Assembly (NCBI GenBank): GCA_945903465.1
Contig: CAMDOF010000010.1
Span: 25,344 to 89,343 of the forward strand
Source of the DNA: Opitutus sp. GAS368
Lineage (GTDB): Bacteria > Verrucomicrobiota > Verrucomicrobiia > Opitutales > Opitutaceae
Length of the DNA stretch: 64,000 bases
Reading direction: 5' to 3'
In this document: positions 38,002 through 47,370 of the stretch, piece after piece
Numbering within the stretch: position 1 is the stretch's first letter
Layout: every line of letters starts with the position of its first letter
Notes under the pieces: model-generated
Seen by the model: only the letters and a program-made list of their open reading frames with translations
Databases searched by the model: none
Told to the model about the DNA's origin: nothing
Program-made: the position numbers and the translations under genes

Positions 38002-41000
38002 ATGAAGTTTTTTACGCCCGCCGCTTTGCTCAGCGCAGCGCTCCTCAGCGTCGCGCTCGCTTTGCCCTTTCTGCCCGCGGCAAAAATGCGGCCCGATGGG
38101 TTCATGCTCGAGGCGCGACTCACGGCAAACGCGAACGGCCCCCTCCAAGTTTTCTACGATGACGGCTCCGGCATCAGGGAGGAGGCCTCCGGGCGCATCA
38201 CGGTAATTGCGAGCGCGTCCCCCACAACTTATCGGCTGCCGCTTCCTCCCGGCACCTATCGCGGGTTCCGCCTGGACCCCTTGGACCGGGGTGGCCGCAT
38301 CGCGATCCACTCGCTCCGCGCCATCGCTGCCAGCGGGCGCATCTTGGGGGATATTCCGCTCGCCAGCTTCACGGCGACTCAGCAAATTCAAGCGCTCGAC
38401 AGGCGAGGAGATATCCTTGAGATTCAATCGACAGCCAACAGCGACGACCCCCAACTCGCCCTGCAGCTGACGACCCCGCTTTCCGTTAAGGCCGCCTGGA
38501 CCGACTACGCCCGAGGCGCGGTCTCTTATGTACTCCCTTTGTTCGCGAGCCTCGCGCTGCTTTTGTGGTGCGCTGATCGCCAACCTCGGCCCGTCCTGAA
38601 AATCCACGGCAGTCTCCGCCGTCTCGCCCAACGCCCCGCCCGGGCTGTCGGCCTGATGGCCGCCGTGGCGGTGCTGGCCAGCGCTTATCCCATCGTCTTT
38701 TTAGGCAAAAGCCACGTCTCGCCCAACCTCGGCACGGTCCTCCTCTACGATACGTACCCAACCCTACCGGGCTACCAGTCCAGTGAAACCGTCGATGTAA
38801 AACTATCCGACATCGGCGCAGTAATGTGGTCGCATCTTCCGTTGTCGGTGATTCAAGCGCGGTCACTCGCAGGCGAACAAGAACTTCCGCTTTGGAACCG
38901 TTATAACTCCAGCGGCGTACCCCTGCTGGCCCAAGGTCAATCCATGCTGGGCGATCCGCTCCACTTGCTTGTAATCGCCGCCCACGGGGCCGCTTGGGCG
39001 TGGGATTTAAAATATCTGATCGCCAAGTGGCTATTCGCCACTGGTCTTGGCTGGAGCGTACTGGCGATTCTTCGCCAGGGGGCCCCCGCCCTCCGCGCGC
39101 CTTGCGAAGGCTCGCTCCTCACTGGAGAACTCGGGGCCGCGCTTCTGGTCGCAGCGGCGGCGCCTTTCATCGGTTTCTTCCTCTACCGAATTAACCACCC
39201 CGCCTTCTTCAGCCTCTGCTACGCACCTTGGCCGCTCTACTGTCTCCTCCGCGTCGCGCACACGAGCACCCGCCGCGGTCTGGCCGGGTGGTCCGCGGGA
39301 CTCTTTTTGGCGAACCTCGCGCTGATGAACAGCGGTACGGTCAAAGAGGCCTACATGCTACTCGCCTGCGTCAATTTTTCCGGCGTGGCGATCCTCCTCA
39401 CCAGCGACTCATCGTGGCGCACGCGCAGCGTCAAACTCGCGGCGCTCACTTGGGCCGGCCTCCTCTTTATTCTCTTCACCGCACCCATTTGGGCGACGTT
39501 TCTAAACACCCTGAAGAATGCCTACACCGGCTACAATGCCGTGAGTGCCTACCAGATTCAGCCGACGCTGCTCCTCGGGGCCTTCGATGAAATCTTCTAC
39601 CGGCCGTTAATGACCAAGGATCAGGTCTTCAGCCCGTCTCTCAATTTTCTCCTGCTCCTCGGATTCCTGTATTTCTTGGCCACCCTGCGGCTCCATTTTG
39701 CCGAACGCGCCACCGTCGCGCTAGCCGCCAGTTCCCTGCTACCGCTCGCGCTGGCGTTTGGTCTCATACCGCCCCAGTGGGTCATTACCTTGCCATTTCT
39801 CAGCAACATCGCCCACCTCGATAACACATTTTCCTGCGTGCTTATTGTGCTGTGGTCCGTGCTCGCCGGCGTCGGCTTTGCCAGCGCGGCCCGTCGTCTG
39901 GGCACACCCGACGGACGCCGCGATCTGATCGTCGCCGGCTTGCTGCTATTCGCCCTGGTCTTTGGCTGGATCGCCTTCCGCCAAGCCGCCCATCGACCGA
40001 TCCTCGGGCCCATCATCACGGTCAACCAACCGGGCCAAGTCGTCCCCATCGCGCCGTTTATCTGGGACTATCTTGCCGTTCTTCTCATCGCCGCCGTCGC
40101 CCTCGCAGTTGCCGTTGAGGGCGGTCTTCGCCGTCGTTCATTCTCAACGGCCCGCTGTCTGTTGATCATCGTGTGTGTCGGCGCACTTCTCTGGCGACAT
40201 GGCCTGCACGCCGAGGCGGTTGGCTTCGAAAATTTCACCGCTCGCCCGACCCTGCGCGTCAACCTCCAAGCCAAATCCGAGGCCGTTCAATTCGTCCGCG
40301 CGGCCCACGCCCGCGAACCAGCCCGCGCCTTCGGCCTCCACGGCAACCTCTTTCCTGGCTGGAGCGGCGTTTACGGACTCGAAACTATCCACGGTCCCGA
40401 TGCGCTCGTTAATCCATGGATGCGGGAGTTGCTGGGCGCCTCTGGGGTCGAGCGGCTCTGGGACTGGCGGCTTTACGCCGATGCCACGACCGTCGCAGGG
40501 GCCCGCCCGTTCTTCGACGCGCTTAACGTCCGCTATTATTTGGATTTAAAGAGCGATCAGGGCGCACTCGGACAGTCGCTCAAGCTCTGCCGCGTCGCCG
40601 ACTTAGACGTTTACGAAAGCGCCTCCGCCTGGCCACGGGCTTTCTTCACCGATCGCATCGGTATTTATGAGCAACCCGCCGACCTCGTCCGCGCCATTCG
40701 CGGCGCGCAAGGCAAGCCCTTCGCCGCCGCCCAGCGAACCGATCACGCCGCGCAAGCCGCGCTCGCCCCCATCTCCAGCGATCTCGCGAGCCGGAGCGTC
40801 ACGCCCGCCTCCGAATATCACCTCACCGAAAACACCACTTCATTCAGCGTCCGCGCATCTGGACCCGGCGTCATCATGCTCACGGAAGCACTTTGGCCGG
40901 GCGATTTTCGCGTCGCGGTCAACGGAAATAAAGGTGCCGTTATTCGCCTCAACCACGCGTTCAAGGGAATCGTGGTACCGGCGGCGGGCGACTACCGGAT

Positions 41001-41115
41001 CACCTTTCGGTATTGGCCTAAAAATTTTTCCGGTCTCCTCGCTCTTTCCGGGCTGGGTGCCGCGCTCGGATTCCTCTCGCTGGGCTTGGCGCTGCGACCC
41101 ACGCCGCGACTATGA
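38002..41115 (+). CDS. YfhO-like giant multi-pass membrane protein
   Basis: About 1037 aa. A first membrane segment (FFTPAALLSAALLSVALALPF) is followed by a ~150-residue soluble beta-rich domain, then about a dozen membrane segments between residues ~180 and 745 with SSGVPLLAQGQSMLGDPLHLL in the first external loop, as in YfhO/GT-C membrane glycosyltransferases. A C-terminal soluble part (~750-1010) with WPRAFFTDRI and ALWPGDFRVAVNGNKGAVIRLNHAFKGIVVPAAG and a last membrane helix matches the YfhO C-terminus. YfhO of Firmicutes glycosylates cell-wall polymers from lipid-linked sugars. The stop overlaps the next gene as ATGA. It heads the glycan cluster. Confidence 0.82.
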   Translation: MKFFTPAALLSAALLSVALALPFLPAAKMRPDGFMLEARLTANANGPLQVFYDDGSGIREEASGRITVIASASPTTYRLPLPPGTYRGFRLDPLDRGGRIAIHSLRAIAASGRILGDIPLASFTATQQIQALDRRGDILEIQSTANSDDPQLALQLTTPLSVKAAWTDYARGAVSYVLPLFASLALLLWCADRQPRPVLKIHGSLRRLAQRPARAVGLMAAVAVLASAYPIVFLGKSHVSPNLGTVLLYDTYPTLPGYQSSETVDVKLSDIGAVMWSHLPLSVIQARSLAGEQELPLWNRYNSSGVPLLAQGQSMLGDPLHLLVIAAHGAAWAWDLKYLIAKWLFATGLGWSVLAILRQGAPALRAPCEGSLLTGELGAALLVAAAAPFIGFFLYRINHPAFFSLCYAPWPLYCLLRVAHTSTRRGLAGWSAGLFLANLALMNSGTVKEAYMLLACVNFSGVAILLTSDSSWRTRSVKLAALTWAGLLFILFTAPIWATFLNTLKNAYTGYNAVSAYQIQPTLLLGAFDEIFYRPLMTKDQVFSPSLNFLLLLGFLYFLATLRLHFAERATVALAASSLLPLALAFGLIPPQWVITLPFLSNIAHLDNTFSCVLIVLWSVLAGVGFASAARRLGTPDGRRDLIVAGLLLFALVFGWIAFRQAAHRPILGPIITVNQPGQVVPIAPFIWDYLAVLLIAAVALAVAVEGGLRRRSFSTARCLLIIVCVGALLWRHGLHAEAVGFENFTARPTLRVNLQAKSEAVQFVRAAHAREPARAFGLHGNLFPGWSGVYGLETIHGPDALVNPWMRELLGASGVERLWDWRLYADATTVAGARPFFDALNVRYYLDLKSDQGALGQSLKLCRVADLDVYESASAWPRAFFTDRIGIYEQPADLVRAIRGAQGKPFAAAQRTDHAAQAALAPISSDLASRSVTPASEYHLTENTTSFSVRASGPGVIMLTEALWPGDFRVAVNGNKGAVIRLNHAFKGIVVPAAGDYRITFRYWPKNFSGLLALSGLGAALGFLSLGLALRPTPRL

Positions 41116-42041
41116 GCCGGCCCGTTTGCGAGGCGTGTGGCGCCCATGATCTCAAGTTGATCGGCCGGAAAAATGGTGAGTTTATTCTGCGCGAGTTTAC
41201 ATTTCATCAATGCGGCGGCTGCGGTTTCATGTGGGTCGAGCCCTTTTCTGGCTTCGAAATCTACAACGATGCCTATTACCGCGGAAAGGGCCCCGATCCC
41301 TACGTGGACTACGAGGCAGAATACCAGGATTGGCAGCGCAGCGACCGCGCGCTGGAGTTCGACGATATGGCTCGGCTCGCACAGAAGTTTTTCGTCACCG
41401 CACGGCCGGCGCCGCCCGCCGCCGAGCCACCGCCACCCATCGCTTGGCTCGACTTCGGCTGTGGCGCGGGCGGATTTCTCAAATACCTTCGCGCTCGCGG
41501 TTCTCTCCAGGGGCGTCCACTCGAGCTGACCGGCCACGATGTCGGTTCCTACGCCGACCTGCTCAAAACACGGGAGGGCTTTCGCATTCTCGACTGGGAC
41601 GAGCTGTCGAGGGAGTCGACGGCTCGCTACGATGTGATCAGCCTGATCGAGGTCATCGAGCATCTGCCCTCGCCGCTCGAGCCTCTCGCCCTCGCCGCTC
41701 GCTTACTCAAGCCGGGCGGATTGCTCCTGCTGACGACCGGCAACCTCGATTCACTGATCGCCCGCCGCCAAGGCATCCACTATCGCTACTGCGCCCCGGA
41801 GATTCATGTGAGCCTTTTCAACCCAGCCTGTCTCGCCGCGCTTTACCGGCGCGTCGGGCTTTCGCCGTGCCGGGTGCGCTATCGTGGCGCCGTAAAATTC
41901 AAAGTACTCAAAACGCTCCGCCTGCAGCCCCGCAGCCGCCGCCTCGCTCGGCTCGCACTGCGATTACCCCCAGTCGTCCGCCTCGTCGATTGGCTGTACG
42001 GGGTCTCGGCCATGCCTTGCGCGGTGAAGCCTCCCCGATGA
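41112..42041 (+). CDS. SAM-dependent methyltransferase with N-terminal zinc ribbon
   Basis: A 309-aa protein. CEACGAHD near residue 6 and HQCGGCGFMW near 32 form two CxxC knuckles that probably bind zinc. The Rossmann domain follows with AWLDFGCGAGGFLKYL near 115, YDVISLIEVIEHLPSPLEPLALAARLLKPGG near 180 and an EIHVSLFNPACLAALYRRVG tail region. Such proteins often methylate or modify sugars in surface-glycan clusters. Translational coupling to the YfhO-like gene supports a role there; the acceptor is unknown. Confidence 0.85.
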   Translation: MSRPVCEACGAHDLKLIGRKNGEFILREFTFHQCGGCGFMWVEPFSGFEIYNDAYYRGKGPDPYVDYEAEYQDWQRSDRALEFDDMARLAQKFFVTARPAPPAAEPPPPIAWLDFGCGAGGFLKYLRARGSLQGRPLELTGHDVGSYADLLKTREGFRILDWDELSRESTARYDVISLIEVIEHLPSPLEPLALAARLLKPGGLLLLTTGNLDSLIARRQGIHYRYCAPEIHVSLFNPACLAALYRRVGLSPCRVRYRGAVKFKVLKTLRLQPRSRRLARLALRLPPVVRLVDWLYGVSAMPCAVKPPR

Positions 42042-42173
42042 CACGGGTCATCCCGCCGCACCCGCCCGCCCTCCTCGCGACGGCAGCGCGCTCCACCCCG
42101 CCAGACCCAGCCACGCAAAAATCCGCCGTGCCCTCACGCCGTTGTTAATTTTTGCGCGACAACTTCCTTAGCC

Positions 42174-43130
42174 ATGCCTTTGCTCGCCCGCTTGGCCCAT
42201 TCCCACGCTCCCAGTCACGCTCGCCGACCGCTCTCCGCCTGTCCACTCTGCGGCGCCACGGAGTTTCGCCCCGTTGCCTTGGTCGCATCCCATCCGGTCG
42301 TGCGTTGCCGCTCGTGCCAGCTCCAGTTCACGCAACCGCAGCCGAGCGACGCGGAGCTCGCGGCCATTTACGGCCCCGACTACGTGCTCGCGGCCGACGA
42401 CACCCCCGAGCACGCCGTGATCACCCGCGCCAAACGCGCCACCGCCGACCACTACCTCGATCTGCTAGAGGCGGCCGGCGCGACTCCGGCAGGACGCCTG
42501 CTCGAGATCGGCTGCGGCGCTGGGAATTTTCTCCTGCAGGCCAGCCGCCGTGGGTACGAGGTGACCGGAGTCGAATACTCCGCTTACGCCTGCGCCCGCG
42601 CGCGCCAGACCCTCGGCGGCAGCGGCCGCGTCTTGACGGGCGAAATCGACCTGATTGCCAGCGACGCCGGACTTTACGATGTGTGCGTTTTGTGCGACGT
42701 GATCGAACATGTGCGCCAACCGGCAGATTTCCTGCAGCGTATTTTAGGGGCCCTGCGCCCCGGCGGTATCCTTTTAGTGGTGACGCCCAGCACCGCCTCT
42801 TGGTCCGCCCGTCTCATGGGGAAGCGCTGGATGGAGCTGAAGCCCGAGCATCTATTTTATTTTTCGCCAACGACGCTGACCCGGCAGCTTACCGGTGCTG
42901 GTTTTGCCGGCATCGCGCACCATCGCGGCATCAAATATCTCAGCCTGGACTACGTGGCGGCGCATTTTGAAAAGTACCCCGTCACCGGCATCCGCGCCGC
43001 TCTCCGCGCGGCCCGCGCCCTCACTCCGAAAGGCTGGCGGGAGCGACCCCGCCCCCTCGTCGCCAGCGGGATTATTGCGATCGCCCGCAAGCCCGCGCTC
43101 GCCAACCGCAGCGCCACCCACTCCCCATGA
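42174..43130 (+). CDS. SAM-dependent methyltransferase with N-terminal zinc ribbon
   Basis: A 318-aa relative of the preceding gene. CPLCGATEF near residue 23 and VRCRSCQLQF near 43 give the CxxC pair; then LAAIYGPDYV, the SAM site LLEIGCGAGNFLLQASRRG near 110, VCVLCDVIEHVRQPADFL near 170 and RPGGILLVVTPSTASWSARLMGKRW. The MELKPEHLFYFSPTTL stretch is typical of this family. The gap of 132 bases before it carries no gene. The stop overlaps the GT2 start as ATGA. It probably modifies a sugar of the same product. Confidence 0.85.
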   Translation: MPLLARLAHSHAPSHARRPLSACPLCGATEFRPVALVASHPVVRCRSCQLQFTQPQPSDAELAAIYGPDYVLAADDTPEHAVITRAKRATADHYLDLLEAAGATPAGRLLEIGCGAGNFLLQASRRGYEVTGVEYSAYACARARQTLGGSGRVLTGEIDLIASDAGLYDVCVLCDVIEHVRQPADFLQRILGALRPGGILLVVTPSTASWSARLMGKRWMELKPEHLFYFSPTTLTRQLTGAGFAGIAHHRGIKYLSLDYVAAHFEKYPVTGIRAALRAARALTPKGWRERPRPLVASGIIAIARKPALANRSATHSP

Positions 43131-43882
43131 GCGCGCCCCCCCCGTTTTCGCTGCCCGCACACTCACTCTCCATAGTGGTGCCCATCTATAACGAGCGCGC
43201 CACCATCCAGACCGCCCTCACCGCCATTCTCGCAAAACGCATTCCCGGCTGGACCCTCGAAATCATCTTGGTCGAGAGCAACTCGACGGATGGCACCCGC
43301 GAGGTCGTGCTCCCCTACGCGGATGATCCGCGCGTAAAATTAATCCTCGAGGATCGCCCGCGGGGCAAAGGCCACGCGGTGCGCGCCGGCTTCGCGCAGG
43401 CCACCGGCGATATCATCCTGATTCAAGACGCCGATCTCGAGTATGATCTCAACGACTATGAACGTCTCCTCGCACCCCTCGCCGCCGGCGAGGAAAGTTT
43501 CGTGCTCGGCTCGCGCCACGGCCACGGCAGCTGGGCGATCCGCCACTTCTCCGATCAACCTGGGCAAGCGCTCATCCTGAATTGCGGCCACTGGGGCTTC
43601 ACCCTCCTCCTCAACGTGGCCCTCGGCATTTGGCTGCGCGATCCGTTCACCATGTATAAAGTCTTTCGTCGCGACTGCCTCGAGGGACTTACCTTGGAAT
43701 GTAACCGCTTCGACTTCGATTGGGAATTGCTCATTAAACTCGTCCGCCGCGGGCACCGCCCCATCGAGATTCCTGTCAGTTACAATTCAAGGTCCTTTAA
43801 GGAAGGGAAAAAGATTTCCATGTTTCGAGACCCGCTCACCTGGCTGTGGGCCCTCGCCAAGTTCCGCTGCCAGCGACCATGA
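43127..43882 (+). CDS. GT2 family glycosyltransferase (dolichyl-phosphate-mannose-synthase-like)
   Basis: A 251-aa GT-A fold protein: SIVVPIYNERATIQTAL near residue 11, LVESNSTDGTREVV near 47, GKGHAVRAGFAQATGDIILIQDADLEYD near 85 with the metal-binding DAD, FVLGSRHGHGSW near 125 and DFDWELLIKLVRRGHRPIEIPVSYNSRSFKEGKKI near 200. Enzymes like this load a sugar from a nucleotide onto a polyprenyl phosphate. That lipid-linked sugar would be the donor for GT-C-type membrane transferases such as the neighbouring multi-pass proteins. There is one hydrophobic stretch (LILNCGHWGFTLLLNVALGIWL) that could touch the membrane. Confidence 0.92.
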   Translation: MSAPPPFSLPAHSLSIVVPIYNERATIQTALTAILAKRIPGWTLEIILVESNSTDGTREVVLPYADDPRVKLILEDRPRGKGHAVRAGFAQATGDIILIQDADLEYDLNDYERLLAPLAAGEESFVLGSRHGHGSWAIRHFSDQPGQALILNCGHWGFTLLLNVALGIWLRDPFTMYKVFRRDCLEGLTLECNRFDFDWELLIKLVRRGHRPIEIPVSYNSRSFKEGKKISMFRDPLTWLWALAKFRCQRP

Positions 43883-43930
43883 CGCTCGCATCCGTCGCCG
43901 CTCTCAGCACCGTGAAGATCAGCTGGAGCC

Positions 43931-46900
43931 GTGGCCTCGCCGCCAACGCGGTCACCCGTCGTGTTGCCAACTAAGCGCCATCTCTTCAGCGGTCTCGCCC
44001 TCGCCGTCATTTTAGTCTGGGCGAGCCACCGGTCCCAGAGTTTACGACCGGCGCAACCGACGTTAACCGTCAGCACCACGGGATCGTGGCAACAGGACGG
44101 CGGGTATCCCAGCGAACTTTTTCTCAACGCCGCGGGCATTCGCCTCTGGGGTTCCTGGAGCGGCGCCGATGACTACACCGGCACGATTGAGCTCGGACCT
44201 TTCCCCGCGCCGCGCATCCTCCACTTTGGACTCAGCGGTTACCCCAACCGCGGAGGCAATGATCTGCAGGTGCGCCTCGACGGCACCGCCGAAACGATGC
44301 CTTTTAAAGACGTCGAGATCGGGGAACGCTGGCGAGTCATCCATCTCGAACTACCGTCGGCGTGGGTCGGCCGGCCAATCCGCATCAGCGGCCGTGATCA
44401 AGCCAAGGGAGCGGGCGGGTGGTTTGGGATCAGCGAACCCCTTCACGGCGGCCGCGGCGAAGGCGGCAACGCCTTGCTCGAATCTCTCGCGGCTTGGTTA
44501 GTCAACGGCCTTCTCCTGGGCGGGATCTATTTGGCGGCGGCCCGCTGGCTTCTCGCGCACCCGACCCTCGCGCCGCCCTGGATTCCTCTCGCCGCTGGCG
44601 CCATCACCGCCGCGGCTGGTTACCTCGCCTTCTGGGCTTACTTGGGCAACTCGCTCCTCGGCGGCATCGTCTCGTGGACGCTCCTCGCGGCTGGTTGGGT
44701 ATTCAATTTTAAACTACACTCACCCTCCGACCAGAGTGAATCCGCCCGCGAAGTGCGCACGGTTCTCACCCTCACCCTCGCCATCGGGGCGCTCCACCTC
44801 ACCTGCCTTCACCTGTACGCCTCTTCCCTCGATTTTTATAGTTTGGCCGCGAACCGCTATCGCGAGGCGATGCCGTCGGATAACGAACTCCCCCATACGC
44901 TCGCCGCGCGACTCTTTGGCAATAAACCGATTAAGGATCCGATCGACCAGTGGAATCCCAGCGATCGTCCGCCCCTGCAAACGGGCTGGCAATTGCTCAC
45001 GTGGCCGGCTGGAAAAATCCTGCAACTTGACCGCAAAACCTTCAGCGGCACCGCGGCCGTTTGGTTGCAATTACTTTGGGTCGCCGGCGCCTATGGACTC
45101 TTGCGCTCGCTCGGCGTCGTTCGGGCCCGCGCCACGGCCTGGGTCGCCGTCTTCGCACTCAGCGGTTTCTTCATTCAAAACACGGTCTATACGTGGCCCA
45201 AGCTCTCCGCGGGCGCCTTCGCGCTCGGGGCATTCGCCCTCATTTTTCTGCCAGCACCGGGAGCGCGCCTCAGGCCAACCGGCACTTGGTCGGCCGCGTT
45301 CGCAGCGCTCGCATGGTTGTCGCACGGCGGCGTCGCTTTCTCGTTTTTACCACTCACTCCATGGCTGCTGTGGCGCATACTCCGCGGTGCAGGGCGGGCT
45401 TGGCTCCCCGGCTGCGCCTTACTTCTCCTACTCGTCCTCCCTTGGCTGGCTTTTCAAAAATTCTACGATCCTCCCGCCAATCGCCTGTTCAAATGGCATC
45501 TCGGCGGGCAGGAGGCCATCGATCCCCGCGGCACGTGGGAGACTATTCGCGACAGCTATGAAAAAATTGGCTGGTCCGGCGCTTGGGCCAACAAAGTTGC
45601 CAATTTTAAATTTCAACTCCTCGGCGACGCCCGCCCTCTCGGTCCGCTCGACCTACCCAACACCCTCGAACGACGCCAACAAGAATTTTTTATCCCCCTT
45701 CATGCACTGACGTGGTGGCCTGCCGTCGCCCTCCTCGCGCTTGCCCTCACGCGCCGCTCGGTCGGCCAACCCGTCCGCGGTCTCGTCGTCGTCGGCGGCT
45801 GGCTCAGTGCAACCGGCATCGGCTGGTGCCTTCTGATGTTTAGCCCTTCCACAGCCTATGTTCATCAAGGTTCCTACGCGATGATGATGGGGCTCTTCGT
45901 GCTGTTTTCCGTCTTCATCGAGCAATCTGCCCGAGGCTGGTGCTTTGCCCTCGCGGGCGCGCAGGCGCTTTCCCTCGCGACGACTTGGCTGGGTCCGAAC
46001 CACGTCATCCACGGCCCTGCCACGGGATTGCCCCTGACGATCCTCGCGACCGCCGCGCTCATCGGGGTCGTGGTCCACGCTTTACGACAGAGCCCCGACG
46101 AAGCGGATCGCCTCCCAACGAAGACTGCACCCAGCTCAATTGAACGGTGCGCCACCCGTCTCCGCGCTTGGTGGCAAGATCCCCATTTGAATATCGGGGT
46201 GCTCCTCGCACTCGCCCTCATCCTCTTCTTGCGAAAACCGCACGCCCTCCTGGTCCCGCAACTGTGGGCCGAGGATGGCAGTATTTTCCTCAACGAACAG
46301 GAATTCGTCGGTGCGGGCGCAGCGCTGCTCCCCTACATGGGTTACCTGCACACGCTGCCTCGGATGATCGCCTGGCTGGGCGCGCAAGGGCTTGATCCAG
46401 CTGGCTGGCCGGCCTTTTACAACGGCGTCTCTTTTGCCATCTGGGGCGCCGTGCTCGCGCGGTTATTTACCTCTCGATTCAATTTACCCGGAAAACCTTG
46501 GCTGGCCCTCGCCTTTGTCCTCGTGCCGCACTCCGGCGAAGTCTTTTTCAACGTCACCAATCTTCAGTGGATCACCGCCTTCGTCCTCTTCCAACAAACG
46601 GTCATCGCGGCGCCCCGCTCCCGCGGCGAAGCCCTTGGCGACTTCGTCATTCTGCTCGTCGTGGCACTGACCGGCCCGTTCGTCATCGTCTTTCTCCCGC
46701 TCTTTGTCTGGCGGTGGTGGCGTTCCCGGCAGACGTCCGATGTGCTCGGCCTCGCCGTCGCCGCCCTCGGCGCCGCCATCCAGGCGTGGTTCATTGTTAA
46801 GACCGGACCAAAGTTCGAGTTCCACGCGGCAGCATTTCAGCTTTGGCCCACCGTGGTTGTGGTGATGCGCCGTCTCGTCGTCTGGCCCCTCTTCGGTCGC

Positions 46901-47368
46901 GAGCTCGCCCTCTCCTTCTCCCCTCTTCTGATCGGCCTCGGCGGCAGCCTGAGCTTACTCGGCGCGCTCGCGTGGTCGCTCCGCCCGGGACCACGCCGAC
47001 TCCTCCACGCCCAAATTATCGCCGCCTGCCTGTTCGTCGTGTTCGCCGCCGTTTATCGGACTCGCCCCGATACTTGGGCGGGCGACAACTTCGAATTCGG
47101 TGACCGCTATTTTTACATACCGCGCGTCCTGCTCGCTTGGTTGCTGATTGCCGAATTCGACGCCCGCTCAAAGCTGATCGCGTTAAGCGCGCGCCTCGCC
47201 GGCTTGGCTATCCTGACGGTGCATCTCGCGAACTACTCGCTGCCCGCGCCCCCTAACTACCACTGGGCAGAACACTGCGCACCGATCCGCCAAGGCGTGC
47301 CGGCGAACATTCCCACTCTGCCCGAGGGCTGGACGCTCGAGTACCGCGGGCGGCCTCCCGCACGATAA
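43931..47368 (+). CDS. Two-module multi-pass membrane protein (A-B fusion)
   Basis: A 1145-aa protein starting at GTG. Module A (residues ~1-735) has one membrane segment, a soluble beta-rich domain at ~40-165 (ILHFGLSGYPNRGGNDLQVRL, GERWRVIHLEL) and about ten membrane helices with YTWPKLSAG in one loop. Module B (~750-1145) begins ALILFLRKPHALLVPQLWAEDGS and ends with HWAEHCAPIRQGVPANIPTLP. Module B matches the whole protein at 47371 along its length and module A the protein at 48615. The acidic pair after the first helix of module B recalls GT-C glycosyltransferases. Not recognised as a named family; a role in glycan assembly is inferred from the cluster. Confidence 0.82.
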   Translation: MASPPTRSPVVLPTKRHLFSGLALAVILVWASHRSQSLRPAQPTLTVSTTGSWQQDGGYPSELFLNAAGIRLWGSWSGADDYTGTIELGPFPAPRILHFGLSGYPNRGGNDLQVRLDGTAETMPFKDVEIGERWRVIHLELPSAWVGRPIRISGRDQAKGAGGWFGISEPLHGGRGEGGNALLESLAAWLVNGLLLGGIYLAAARWLLAHPTLAPPWIPLAAGAITAAAGYLAFWAYLGNSLLGGIVSWTLLAAGWVFNFKLHSPSDQSESAREVRTVLTLTLAIGALHLTCLHLYASSLDFYSLAANRYREAMPSDNELPHTLAARLFGNKPIKDPIDQWNPSDRPPLQTGWQLLTWPAGKILQLDRKTFSGTAAVWLQLLWVAGAYGLLRSLGVVRARATAWVAVFALSGFFIQNTVYTWPKLSAGAFALGAFALIFLPAPGARLRPTGTWSAAFAALAWLSHGGVAFSFLPLTPWLLWRILRGAGRAWLPGCALLLLLVLPWLAFQKFYDPPANRLFKWHLGGQEAIDPRGTWETIRDSYEKIGWSGAWANKVANFKFQLLGDARPLGPLDLPNTLERRQQEFFIPLHALTWWPAVALLALALTRRSVGQPVRGLVVVGGWLSATGIGWCLLMFSPSTAYVHQGSYAMMMGLFVLFSVFIEQSARGWCFALAGAQALSLATTWLGPNHVIHGPATGLPLTILATAALIGVVVHALRQSPDEADRLPTKTAPSSIERCATRLRAWWQDPHLNIGVLLALALILFLRKPHALLVPQLWAEDGSIFLNEQEFVGAGAALLPYMGYLHTLPRMIAWLGAQGLDPAGWPAFYNGVSFAIWGAVLARLFTSRFNLPGKPWLALAFVLVPHSGEVFFNVTNLQWITAFVLFQQTVIAAPRSRGEALGDFVILLVVALTGPFVIVFLPLFVWRWWRSRQTSDVLGLAVAALGAAIQAWFIVKTGPKFEFHAAAFQLWPTVVVVMRRLVVWPLFGRELALSFSPLLIGLGGSLSLLGALAWSLRPGPRRLLHAQIIAACLFVVFAAVYRTRPDTWAGDNFEFGDRYFYIPRVLLAWLLIAEFDARSKLIALSARLAGLAILTVHLANYSLPAPPNYHWAEHCAPIRQGVPANIPTLPEGWTLEYRGRPPAR

Positions 47369-47370
47369 CC